Assembly (NCBI GenBank): GCA_023438245.1
Contig: JAEXRD010000154.1
Span: forward strand, 1-15,394
Length of the DNA: 15,394 nucleotides
Direction of reading: 5' to 3'
Source of the DNA: Pseudomonadota bacterium
GTDB lineage: Bacteria; Desulfobacterota; Desulfovibrionia; Desulfovibrionales; Desulfovibrionaceae
In this document: positions 7,996 to 14,374 of the stretch, in pieces
How positions within the stretch are numbered: the stretch's first letter is position 1
Layout of the letters: the number at the start of each line of letters is the position of its first letter
Position numbers and translations under genes: made by a program
The notes under the pieces: model-generated
Seen by the model: the letters and a program-made list of their open reading frames with translations, nothing else
Told to the model about the DNA's origin: nothing
The model's database searches: none

Positions 7996-9639
7996 CTAGC
8001 GCTTGCGGCGACGCCTGCGTCCGCCGCCCTCGCCACCGCCGCCATGCGAGGACTCGCCGCCGCCCCCGCCGTGGGAAGCGGAACCGCCGCCCGACTCGGA
8101 GCGGGGCTGGCCACCCTGGCCGACCGGCCTCGGGGCCTGGCGCTTTTCCTCGGGCATGGGGGCCGGGGTGTGCATGGCGCGCTGGTAGCTCTGGTCCAGC
8201 AACATGGCCAAGAGCAGCACCTGGTCCTCGTCCTGGCTCATGGCCCGCACCACGTCCACATAGCGGCGCAGGCGCTCGCGCTCCAGGCTGTCCTTGGCGC
8301 GCAGGCGGGCCTCCAGCAGGGTGGTCAGGCGCTGGGCGGCCACGTCGGCCACCTCGCCCTCGGTGGGCAGCTCGCGCCGCAGCAGCGTGATGCCGTACTG
8401 CCGGGCGATGCGCTGTAATTCCATCTTCTGCATCACGTCCACCAGCGAGATCACCGTGCCCGCGGCCCCGGCGCGGCCCGTGCGACCGGCGCGGTGAATG
8501 TAGCTCTCCGGGTTCTCGGGCGGGGCGTAGAGAATCACGTGGGACAGCCCGGGGATGTCGATGCCGCGCCCGGCGACGTCGGTGGCGATGAGGAAGCGCA
8601 GCTGGCCCTGGCGCACCGAGGTCAGCACCTGGTCGCGGCGCGACTGGGACAGGTCGGCGGAGAGTTCGTCGGCGTTGTAGCCGAAGCGGCCCAGCACCGC
8701 CGTCAGGTAGTGCACGTCGGCCTTGGTGTTGCAGAAGATGATGGCGCTCTCGGGGTTCTCCATCTCGATGATGCGCATGAGGCAGCGGTCCTTGCCCATG
8801 GCCGGGACCTCGTAATAGGCGTGCGTCATCTCCGAGATGTGCACCTGCCCGCTGGAGAGCGAGAGCAGGCCGGGCCTGACCAGGAACTCCTGGGCCAGCC
8901 GCAGCACCTGCTGGGGGAAGGTGGCGCTGAACATGGCCGCGTGGATGGCCTTCCTGGGCAGGTAGCGCTGGATGTCCTTCATGTCCGGGTAGAAGCCGAT
9001 GGAGAGCATGCGGTCGGCCTCGTCGAAAATCAGCGTGGTGATGTCCGAGAGCATCAGCGAGCGCTTGAGCAGGTGGTCCAGCACGCGGCCCGGGGTGCCC
9101 ACCACGATCTGCGCGCCGCGCTTGAAGGCCTCCAGCTGCGGGCCGTAGCCCACGCCGCCGTAGACGGCGATGCACTCGATGCCCGTGCCCGCGAACAGCG
9201 TGGCGGCATCCGACGCCACCTGCTGGGCCAGCTCGCGCGTGGGCACCAGGATCAGCGCCTGGCAGGCCATGTGGCCGGGATTCAGACGGCCCAGAAGCGG
9301 CAGCAGGAAGGCCCCGGTCTTGCCCGAGCCGGTGCGCGCCTGCACCAGCACGTCCTTGCCCGCCAGCATGTAGGGCAGGGCCTTCTTCTGCACGGGCATC
9401 AGGTCGGTCCAGCCCGCGCGCCTGCAGGCGCCCTTCAGCTCGTCGGTCAGGCCGGAGAATTCCAGCTCCGGCAGGGCGTCCACGGGGTCGATCTCGGCCA
9501 CGGGGGACGGCGGGGGCGCGGCCTTGTTCTGCTCGGCGAAGAGCAGGGCCTTCTGCACCTGGGACAGGCCGGGCACCATCTGGTTTTTGGGGGCGGACTC
9601 GGTGGACTCTTTGGCGGGTTCTTTGTCGCTTTCGGTCAT
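7996..9639 (-). CDS. DEAD-box ATP-dependent RNA helicase
   Basis: A 547-residue RNA helicase of superfamily 2. All core motifs are visible: Q-motif around MPVQKKALP (Q84), motif I ARTGSGKT (101-108), Ia PTRELAQQ (133-140), Ib TPGR (182-185), II DEAD (206-209), III SAT (238-240), V ATDVAGRGID (352-361) and VI HRAGRTGR (382-389). An N-terminal extension of about 55 residues is charged and then Pro-rich. After the core comes a helical segment, then a low-complexity tail from about 505 rich in Gly, Ser and His, ending in RRRRRKR, which probably binds RNA non-specifically. The ATG at 9639 is preceded by GGGAG 11 nt upstream, a slightly long spacing. The gene lies 22 nt after the SPFH gene and 25 nt before the RsmB-like methyltransferase, fitting a role in rRNA maturation. 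It resembles RhlE/CsdA-type helicases, but I cannot assign a subfamily, so no symbol is given. Confidence 0.95.
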   Translation of the reverse strand: MTESDKEPAKESTESAPKNQMVPGLSQVQKALLFAEQNKAAPPPSPVAEIDPVDALPELEFSGLTDELKGACRRAGWTDLMPVQKKALPYMLAGKDVLVQARTGSGKTGAFLLPLLGRLNPGHMACQALILVPTRELAQQVASDAATLFAGTGIECIAVYGGVGYGPQLEAFKRGAQIVVGTPGRVLDHLLKRSLMLSDITTLIFDEADRMLSIGFYPDMKDIQRYLPRKAIHAAMFSATFPQQVLRLAQEFLVRPGLLSLSSGQVHISEMTHAYYEVPAMGKDRCLMRIIEMENPESAIIFCNTKADVHYLTAVLGRFGYNADELSADLSQSRRDQVLTSVRQGQLRFLIATDVAGRGIDIPGLSHVILYAPPENPESYIHRAGRTGRAGAAGTVISLVDVMQKMELQRIARQYGITLLRRELPTEGEVADVAAQRLTTLLEARLRAKDSLERERLRRYVDVVRAMSQDEDQVLLLAMLLDQSYQRAMHTPAPMPEEKRQAPRPVGQGGQPRSESGGGSASHGGGGGESSHGGGGEGGGRRRRRKR

Positions 9640-9661
9640 GTGTCGGAATTCTCCCGCGCGT

Positions 9662-10639
9662 CTAGCCGCTGAAGCCCTTGGGCCCAGGCTGGCTCGCGCC
9701 GTGTTCTGCGCTCGTCCCCCGCCCGCGCACGCCGTCCACAACAGCCAGGGCCTGGGCCACCAGCGAGGAGACATCGGCCGCGCTGGCCGGGATGATGAGT
9801 GTGTTGTTGGTCTTGGCCAGGTTGCCGAATTCGGCGATGTACTTCTCGGCCAGGCGCACCTTGGCGGCGTCCATGCCGCCGGGCCCATCCAGGGCCTGGG
9901 CCACGCGGCGGATGCCCTCGGCCGTGGCCTGGGCCACGATCTCGATCTCGGCGGCGCGGCCCTCGGCCTCGTTGATGCGCTTTTGCTTCTCGCCCTCGGA
10001 AATGTTGATGGCCTGCTGGCGCTGGCCCTCGGCGTTGTTGATGCGGGCCTGCCGTTCTCCCTCGCTTCGGGCGATCTCGGCGCGCTTCTCGCGCTCGGCC
10101 TTCACCTGCAGCTCCATGGCCGCCATGACGCTCTGCGGCGGGTTGATGTCCTTGATCTCGTAGCGCAGCACCTTGACGCCCCAGCCCGTGGCCGCCTCGT
10201 CCACGGCGGTGATGACCTGGTGGTTGATGGCCTCGCGCGTCTCGAAGGTCTTGTCCAGGTCGATCTTGCCGATGGCCGAGCGCAGCGAGGTCTGCGCCAG
10301 CTGCACCGCCGCCTGGTAGTAGTTCTGGATGCCGTAGCTGGAGAGCTTGGAGTCGCGCACCTCCAGATAGATCACCCCGTCTATGGACACGCTGACGTTG
10401 TCGCGGGTGATGCAGACCTGGGGCGGTATCTCCAGCACCTCCTCCTTGAGGCTGCGCTTGTAGGCCACTTGGTCGATGAAGGGAATGAGGATGTGGAAGC
10501 CCGCGGCCAGGGTGTTGTGGTACTTGCCCAGGCGCTCCACTATGAACTCCGACTTCTGCGGCACCACCACGGCGGTCTTGGCGAAGACGATGATGACCAG
10601 CAGCGCCAGGATGATGAGGATGAACAGGCTGGAATCCAT
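9662..10639 (-). CDS. SPFH/stomatin-like membrane protein (slipin/QmcA type)
   Basis: A 325-residue band-7 protein. An N-terminal hydrophobic anchor (residues 3-20) is followed by the SPFH domain (about 21-185) with typical segments: ERLGKYHNTLAAGFHILIPF, VSVSIDGVIYLEV and WGVKVLRYEIKDI. A long Glu/Arg/Ala/Gln-rich coiled coil (about 172-245) with repeated AEGxR-type units follows, then a short C-terminal region with TLIIPA. Such proteins oligomerise at the membrane and organise microdomains or regulate proteases and transporters. The start is fixed by a TAATG junction in which the TAA stop of the NfeD-like gene shares one base with this ATG, with AGGAG just upstream, so translation is probably coupled. 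The NfeD/SPFH pairing is one of the best-known conserved gene pairs of this family. It heads into the helicase gene with a 22-nt gap. Client proteins are unknown. Confidence 0.93.
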   Translation of the reverse strand: MDSSLFILIILALLVIIVFAKTAVVVPQKSEFIVERLGKYHNTLAAGFHILIPFIDQVAYKRSLKEEVLEIPPQVCITRDNVSVSIDGVIYLEVRDSKLSSYGIQNYYQAAVQLAQTSLRSAIGKIDLDKTFETREAINHQVITAVDEAATGWGVKVLRYEIKDINPPQSVMAAMELQVKAEREKRAEIARSEGERQARINNAEGQRQQAINISEGEKQKRINEAEGRAAEIEIVAQATAEGIRRVAQALDGPGGMDAAKVRLAEKYIAEFGNLAKTNNTLIIPASAADVSSLVAQALAVVDGVRGRGTSAEHGASQPGPKGFSG

Positions 10640-11160
10640 TATTCTCCTCCCTCTCCGCTTGTCCGCGCCGGGCGCACCAGATACCCGCCCGTGTCGTTCT
10701 GCGCAAGCCCCACGATGGTGACCGCCACGCCCTCGCCGATGGTTCCTCCGCGCACGTCCGGGGCGGCCTCGGCCCGCCAGAAGCTGCCGCGGAACTTGAT
10801 CTCGCCGGGCGCGCCGGGGGCGATGGCCCGCGTGACCACTGCGGCCTTGCCAGCGCCGATGTCGCCGCCGGTCTCCGGGCCGCTGCCGGCGGCGTCCTCC
10901 GCCGGGGAGTGGGTGGCGCCGCGGAACACGCGCAGGAACATGCGCCGCAGAAGGGCCATGCCGGCAAGCGAGCCCGCGACGAAGACCGCCATCTGCCCGC
11001 CCGCGCCGCCGCCCGCCCAGGCGAAGGCCGCCGCGGCAAAGGCCCCCAGGGCGAAGAACAGCAGCACAAAGCCCGGCAGGGCCAATTCCGCCAGCAGGAA
11101 AGCCGCCCCGGCCAGCACCCAGAGCACATGTGCAGAGAATAGCCATTCGGTCGCGGCCAT
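10639..11160 (-). CDS. NfeD-like membrane protein (short form)
   Basis: A 173-residue protein of the short NfeD class. Three hydrophobic segments (about 11-30, 31-49 and 56-73) are followed by a linker and a C-terminal soluble region (about 102-165) with the pattern of the NfeD OB-fold: GKAAVVTRAIAPG, GEIKFRGSFWRAEA, then IGEGVAVTIVGL. The motif linking G, W and A in RGSFWRAEA is typical. I place the start at 11160 because GGAGGG (11168-11173) sits 7 nt upstream; the frame is open up to 11319, but that extension is not NfeD-like. No serine-protease domain of the long NfeD form is present. It partners with the SPFH protein encoded next (TAATG junction); the two are thought to act together in membrane organisation. 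It is the first gene of the minus-strand cluster. Confidence 0.9.
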   Translation of the reverse strand: MAATEWLFSAHVLWVLAGAAFLLAELALPGFVLLFFALGAFAAAAFAWAGGGAGGQMAVFVAGSLAGMALLRRMFLRVFRGATHSPAEDAAGSGPETGGDIGAGKAAVVTRAIAPGAPGEIKFRGSFWRAEAAPDVRGGTIGEGVAVTIVGLAQNDTGGYLVRPARTSGEGGE

Positions 11161-11186
11161 TTTGGCGCCCTCCACCGTGTTCTTGA

Positions 11187-11215
11187 CACATACGCCATTG
11201 TCCGCCCCCCGGCAA
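11187..11215 (-). promoter_or_regulatory. Weak candidate sigma-70 promoter for the nfeD-like gene cluster
   Basis: On the minus strand TTGCCG (11215-11210) is followed after 17 bases by TATGTG (11192-11187), ending 26 bases before the nfeD-like ATG. It matches 4 of 6 and 3 of 6 consensus bases. The position is right for the first gene of the cluster, but the match is weak. Confidence 0.25.
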
Positions 11216-11290
11216 GAGCCGGAAAACGCCGCCCCGGCGGGGGCGAAAGGCCCGCGAATCCTGCGCACTACGCAATTTTCCCATTTTTCC

Positions 11291-11306
11291 TGGCCCGCGC
11301 CTTGCA
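11291..11306 (+). promoter_or_regulatory. Candidate sigma-54 (-24/-12) promoter
   Basis: The sequence TGGCCCG, four bases CGCC, then TTGCA matches the sigma-54 consensus TGGCACG-N4-TTGCW with one mismatch and exact spacing, including the key GG and GC doublets. Transcription would begin near 11317, giving a leader of about 72 nt before the small gene at 11389. A short inverted repeat, TGCG-N5-CGCA at 11262-11274 (about 50 upstream of that point), and CGCCCC-N4-GGGGCG at 11230-11245 could be activator sites, but this is speculation. Sigma-54 regulation is known to be widespread in Desulfovibrio. Confidence 0.55.
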
Positions 11307-11320
11307 TGTTCCCTTGCAAA

Positions 11321-11336
11321 CGGGGTAATCACCCCG
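11321..11336 (+). repeat. Perfect 16-nt inverted repeat in the leader of the small gene
   Basis: CGGGGT, four bases AATC, then ACCCCG: perfect 6-base arms. It lies just after the predicted sigma-54 start, so it could be a hairpin at the 5' end of the transcript or an operator. Just upstream, CTTGCA occurs twice (11301-11306 and 11313-11318) as a short direct repeat. Confidence 0.6.
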
Positions 11337-11388
11337 AACCTTTTCGCCGATACATCCTGCAAAGGGATGGGACGAAAGGAGAGAGGAC

Positions 11389-11547
11389 ATGAGCCGCCGC
11401 ATATCCGACGCCCTGATGCACCACTGCAATCCGCTGCACCTGTACTGCAGGCTGTGCGACCTTGGCCTGCCCACGGCCCTAGCGCGCCTGCTGTGCGCGG
11501 GCTACGAGCGCACGCTCTACCGCCCCCTGGCCCTGCGCGCACACTAG
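11389..11547 (+). CDS. Small 52-residue cysteine-containing protein of unknown function
   Basis: A short gene of 53 codons including stop. The evidence for translation is a textbook ribosome site: AAAGGAG at 11375-11381, with AGGAG 7 nt before the ATG, and a sigma-54-like promoter about 80 nt upstream. The product starts MSRRISDALMHHCNPLHLYC and has cysteines at 13, 20, 23 and 37, a CX6CX2C cluster plus one. It has no signal peptide or clear membrane segment, is rich in Leu and Arg, and is predicted helical. I faintly recall small Desulfovibrio hypothetical proteins with an NPLHxYCRL core, which I cannot verify. The cysteines could bind metal or be incidental. It lies 134 nt before argB and diverges from the nfeD-like cluster. 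Function unknown. The ORF overlaps the reading frame that runs into argB upstream of its true start, so only one of the two is used here. Confidence 0.62.
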   Translation: MSRRISDALMHHCNPLHLYCRLCDLGLPTALARLLCAGYERTLYRPLALRAH

Positions 11548-11574
11548 CCCTACGCCCCGCCTCTTCAGCCAGCC

Positions 11575-11606
11575 TTGACAGAATCGCCCGCCACGGCGAA
11601 TATCCT
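11575..11606 (+). promoter_or_regulatory. Candidate sigma-70 promoter for argB
   Basis: A perfect TTGACA (11575-11580) is followed by an unusually AT-rich patch, GAATATCCT (11598-11606). A -10 could be AATATC at 18-base spacing (3 of 6) or TATCCT at 20 bases (4 of 6). It lies 76 bases before the argB ATG. The -35 is strong, the -10 ambiguous. Confidence 0.42.
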
Positions 11607-11620
11607 GCCACGCCCGCGCC

Positions 11621-11644
11621 CGGCCTGTCGGCCGACGTCCTTTT
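11621..11644 (+). terminator. Short hairpin followed by TTTT in the argB leader (weak terminator or attenuator)
   Basis: CGGCC, loop TGTC, GGCCG (11621-11634) gives a 5-base GC stem; ACGTCC then separates it from TTTT at 11641-11644. It could weakly end the small-gene transcript. The gap between stem and T run argues against an efficient terminator. Confidence 0.22.
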
Positions 11645-11681
11645 GGCGCGCGCCATCTTCCCGCCGGAGGTTCCCCAGCAC

Positions 11682-12644
11682 ATGACCAAGCCCGACTCCA
11701 CGCCCGCGCCCCAGGCCGATCCGGACAAGAGCGCCTTCGCCACCTGCGCCGAGCTCAGCACGGACATGGCCAGCGCCGCCGAGCGCGCCCGCTCCATCAT
11801 CGAGGTGCTGCCCTACATCCGCGAGTTCGCGGGCCAGACCGTGGTCATCAAGTACGGCGGCAACGCCATGATCGACGAGCGCCTGAAGCAGAGCTTCGCG
11901 CGCGGGGTGGTGCTGCTCAAGTACATCGGGGTCAACCCGGTCATCGTGCACGGCGGCGGCCCGCAGATCGGCCAGATGCTCAAGGCCCTGAACATCCAGA
12001 GCCACTTCCGCCAGGGCCTGCGCGTCACCGACGACGCCACCATGGACGTGGTGGAGATGGTGCTGGTGGGCAAGGTCAACAAGGAGATCGTGAACCTGCT
12101 GAACCTGGCCGGGGGCCGCGCCGTGGGCCTCTCCGGCAAGGACGGCATGCTCATCCGCGCCGAGAAGAAGGAGCTGGCCATCACCCACGGCGACGCCCCG
12201 CCGGAGATCATCGACCTGGGCAAGGTGGGCGAGGTCACCAGCATCGAGACCGGCGTGCTGAAATCGCTCATGGGCGGCGGCATCATCCCGGTCATCGCGC
12301 CCGTGGGCGTGGACGAACAGGGCAACACCTACAACATCAACGCCGACTCCGTGGCCGGGGCCGTGGCCGGGGCGCTGCGCGCCAAGCGCCTGCACCTCTT
12401 GACCGACGTGCCCGGCGTTTTGGACAAGGACAAGCAGCTCATCCGCAGCATGACCAGCACCAAGGCCTTCGAGGCCATCCAGGACGGCGTGGTGGTGGGC
12501 GGCATGATCCCCAAGCTCCAATGCTGCCTGGAGGCCATCCTGGCGGGCGTGGAGAAGGTTCACATCATCGACGGCCGCGTGGAGAACTGCGTGCTGCTGG
12601 AGATGTTCACCACCTGCGGCATCGGCACCGAAATCACCCGCTAG
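11682..12644 (+). CDS. argB: Acetylglutamate kinase
   Basis: Phosphorylates N-acetyl-L-glutamate with ATP, the second step of arginine biosynthesis, in the cytoplasm. It has 320 residues from the chosen ATG. Family motifs are unmistakable: VVIKYGGNAM with K57, VHGGGPQIG (89-97), the substrate region RVTDDATMDVVEMVL, GLSGKDG, IIDLGKVGEV, IAPVG, YNINADSVAG with N218 and D222, LLTDVPGVL, VGGMIPK with K277, and IDGRVENCVLLEMFT. The core aligns closely with Pseudomonas ArgB. About 35 residues precede the LPYIREFAG segment. The helix AAERARSIIEVL (32-43) resembles the N-terminal helix of arginine-inhibited hexameric enzymes, so feedback inhibition is likely (inferred). The ATG at 11682 has GGAGG at 11666-11670, 11 nt away; M29 at 11766 would give a more typical 292 residues but lacks a good ribosome site. 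The MobB-like gene follows after 27 nt. Confidence 0.97.
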   Translation: MTKPDSTPAPQADPDKSAFATCAELSTDMASAAERARSIIEVLPYIREFAGQTVVIKYGGNAMIDERLKQSFARGVVLLKYIGVNPVIVHGGGPQIGQMLKALNIQSHFRQGLRVTDDATMDVVEMVLVGKVNKEIVNLLNLAGGRAVGLSGKDGMLIRAEKKELAITHGDAPPEIIDLGKVGEVTSIETGVLKSLMGGGIIPVIAPVGVDEQGNTYNINADSVAGAVAGALRAKRLHLLTDVPGVLDKDKQLIRSMTSTKAFEAIQDGVVVGGMIPKLQCCLEAILAGVEKVHIIDGRVENCVLLEMFTTCGIGTEITR

Positions 12645-12671
12645 CCCCCCTCCAGCCAAAGGAACGCGCGC

Positions 12672-13373
12672 ATGAAAGCCATCAACGTCGTGGGCTTCAA
12701 GAAATCCGGCAAGACCAGCCTGTGCCTGGAGCTGGCCGAGGCGCTCCGCCGCATGGGCCACACCGTCACCCTGGCCAAGCTTTCGCACCACGGCTTTGAC
12801 GACAAGGCCGACACCGACACCGCGCGCTTCCGCCCAAAGGCCGACATGGTGCTGGGGCTCTCGCCCGGCGGCGGGTTCGTGTCCTGGCCCGGTGAGCGCC
12901 CGCTGGCCGACCTGCTGCCGCTGGTGCGCACCGACTTCCTGGTCATCGAGGGCGGCAAGACCATGACCACCCTGCCGCGCATCGTCATCGCCCCGGACGA
13001 GGCCACGGCGGAGCAGCTGGACCCCGACCTGGCCCTGGCCGCCTACGGCGACGCCGCGCTGGAGAGCGTCATGGTCACCCGCGACGTCGACGGCCTGGCG
13101 CGCATCGTCGCCCGGCAGGGCTTCCTGCTGCCGGGGCTCAACTGCGGCGGCTGCGGGCGCGAGAACTGCCGGGGCCTGGCCGTGGACATCGTGGCCGGGG
13201 AGGCCAGCCTGGCCGACTGCACCGCCATGAACGCCAGCATCGCCATCAGCGTGAACGGCTCGCCGCTGCCGCTCAACCCCTTTGTGGAGCGCATCCTCCG
13301 AAGCGGCATCCTGGGCATGCTGGGCGAGCTCAAGGGCTTTGCCGAAGGCCCGGTGGAGATCAAGATCGGCTGA
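12672..13373 (+). CDS. MobB-like P-loop protein fused to a four-cysteine Fe-S motif
   Basis: A 233-residue protein. Residues 1-150 are MobB-like: a start-proximal P-loop GFKKSGKT (8-15), then LAKLSHHGFD, a DTARF segment, and a Walker B-like region FLVIEGGKTM (89-98). MobB is a nucleotide-binding helper of MobA in attaching a nucleotide to molybdopterin. Residues 158-183 carry C-X2-C-X4-C-X16-C (C158, C161, C166, C183) in a CGGCGRENCRGLAVDI context, matching the short 4Fe-4S motif (PF04060-type) known from corrinoid Fe-S proteins. A conserved-looking tail follows with VNGSPLPLNPFVERIL. The ATG has AGGA about 9 nt upstream and lies 27 nt after argB, so co-transcription is likely although no pathway link is evident. 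A role in Mo/W-pterin cofactor maturation is inferred; classical MobB lacks the cysteine region. The Fe-S call rests on spacing only. Confidence 0.83.
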   Translation: MKAINVVGFKKSGKTSLCLELAEALRRMGHTVTLAKLSHHGFDDKADTDTARFRPKADMVLGLSPGGGFVSWPGERPLADLLPLVRTDFLVIEGGKTMTTLPRIVIAPDEATAEQLDPDLALAAYGDAALESVMVTRDVDGLARIVARQGFLLPGLNCGGCGRENCRGLAVDIVAGEASLADCTAMNASIAISVNGSPLPLNPFVERILRSGILGMLGELKGFAEGPVEIKIG

Positions 13374-13418
13374 CGCCCCCTTCCGGGCCCCCGGCCCTTG
13401 TGACGCTCCGAACGCGCC

Positions 13419-13447
13419 TTGACGGGCGCGCGCGGCGGGACTAATTG
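13419..13447 (+). promoter_or_regulatory. Candidate promoter for panB
   Basis: TTGACG (13419-13424) precedes the only AT-rich patch of this intergenic region, ACTAATTG (13440-13447). ACTAAT as -10 gives 4 of 6 but only 15-base spacing; TAATTG gives 17-base spacing but a poor match. The -35 lies in the loop of an inverted repeat, CGCGCC (13413-13418) and GGCGCG (13425-13430). Plausible but not strong. Confidence 0.35.
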
Positions 13448-13507
13448 CCCCGGCTGCGGCCCAGCCTTCTCCTGTCCGCGCAGGCCCACCAGAGCAAGGA
13501 GATCCAC

Positions 13508-14371
13508 ATGAGCGCCCATCCCGCGACCAAATCCAAGCGCCAGATCACCGCGCCGGAGGTCCAGGCCTCCAAAGGCGTCGGCAAGCTGGCCGTGCTCACG
13601 GCCTACGACCATCCCACCGGACGGCTGGCCGACGAGGCCGGGGCCGACATCGTGCTCGTGGGCGACAGCCTGGGCATGGTCTGCCTGGGCCTGCCGGACA
13701 CGCTCGGCGTCACCATGGAGCACATGATCCACCACACCACGGCCGTTTCCCGCGCGGTGAAGGGCGCGCTGGTGGTGGGCGACATGCCGTTTCTGTCCTA
13801 CCAGTGCGGCGTGGCCCAGGCCGTGGCCAACGCCGGGCGCTTCCTGCAGGAGGCCGGGGCCCGCGCCGTGAAGCTGGAGGGCGGGGCCGAGTTCGTGCCC
13901 CAGGTCGAGGCCATGCTCAGCGCCGGAATCCCGGTCATGGGCCACATCGGCCTGACCCCGCAGCAGGTGGCGCGCCTGGGCGGCTTCAAAAGCCAGGGCC
14001 GCACAGCCGAGGCCGCCAAGAAGCTCGTGGCCGACGCCCACGCCCTGGCCGCAGCGGGCTGCTTCGCCATGGTGCTGGAGGCCGTGCCCGCCGAGGTGGC
14101 GGCGCGCATCACCGCCGAAATCCACATCCCCACCATCGGCATCGGGGCCGGGCCGCACTGCGACGGCCAGGTGCTGGTGTTCCACGACGTGCTGGGCCTG
14201 TGCCCGGGCCTGCGCCCCAGCTTCGTGAAGCAGTACGTCGACCTCTGGGCCCCGGCGCGCGAGGCGCTGGCCGCCTACTGCGAGGACGTGCGCGAGGGCC
14301 GCTTCCCCGCCGAGCCGCACACCCGGCGCATGGCCCCGGACGAGCTGGCCCGCTTCCACGGCAAGGACTAG
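13508..14371 (+). CDS. panB: 3-methyl-2-oxobutanoate hydroxymethyltransferase
   Basis: The first committed enzyme of pantothenate (coenzyme A) synthesis: it transfers a hydroxymethyl group from 5,10-methylene-tetrahydrofolate to alpha-ketoisovalerate to form ketopantoate. It has 287 residues, near the family's usual 265-285. Motifs: LTAYDHPTGRLADEAG, VGDSLGM with D53, VVGDMPF with D92, VKLEGG (121-126) with K122 and E124, MGHIGLTPQ, VLEAVP with E191 as the predicted catalytic base, and IGIGAG. D53, D92 and E124 correspond to the Mg ligands of the E. coli enzyme. It forms a decamer in relatives. The ATG at 13508 was chosen over the open frame upstream because AAGGAG lies at an ideal distance and homology begins near KRQITAPEV. 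No panC or panD is beside it. A membrane-protein gene starts 3 nt after the stop. Confidence 0.97.
   Translation: MSAHPATKSKRQITAPEVQASKGVGKLAVLTAYDHPTGRLADEAGADIVLVGDSLGMVCLGLPDTLGVTMEHMIHHTTAVSRAVKGALVVGDMPFLSYQCGVAQAVANAGRFLQEAGARAVKLEGGAEFVPQVEAMLSAGIPVMGHIGLTPQQVARLGGFKSQGRTAEAAKKLVADAHALAAAGCFAMVLEAVPAEVAARITAEIHIPTIGIGAGPHCDGQVLVFHDVLGLCPGLRPSFVKQYVDLWAPAREALAAYCEDVREGRFPAEPHTRRMAPDELARFHGKD
14363..14367 (+). promoter_or_regulatory. Ribosome binding site supporting a TTG start
   Basis: AAGGA inside the last codons of panB lies 7 nt before TTG at 14375. This ideal spacing, and the lack of a comparable site before the first in-frame ATG (14453), decide the TTG start for the downstream membrane protein. 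Confidence 0.6.
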
Positions 14372-14374
14372 CCC

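Noticed and set aside
7971..8114. N-terminal extension of the RsmB-like protein
   Set aside because: The extra residues are Ala-rich, overlap the helicase C-terminus in another frame and precede a clear ribosome site and ATG at 7970.
11183..11188. Perfect TTGACA on the plus strand
   Set aside because: The bases 16-18 nt downstream are C/G-rich with no -10-like hexamer, and it lies over the -10 side of the opposite-strand candidate, so it is not supported as a plus-strand promoter.
13384..13395. CCGGG-CC-CCCGG as a terminator after the MobB-like gene
   Set aside because: The loop would be two bases, or the stem only four, and no T run follows.
13413..13430. CGCGCC-N6-GGCGCG hairpin as a terminator
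   Set aside because: It is followed by GC-rich sequence and no T run; its loop contains the candidate -35 of the panB promoter, which explains it better.
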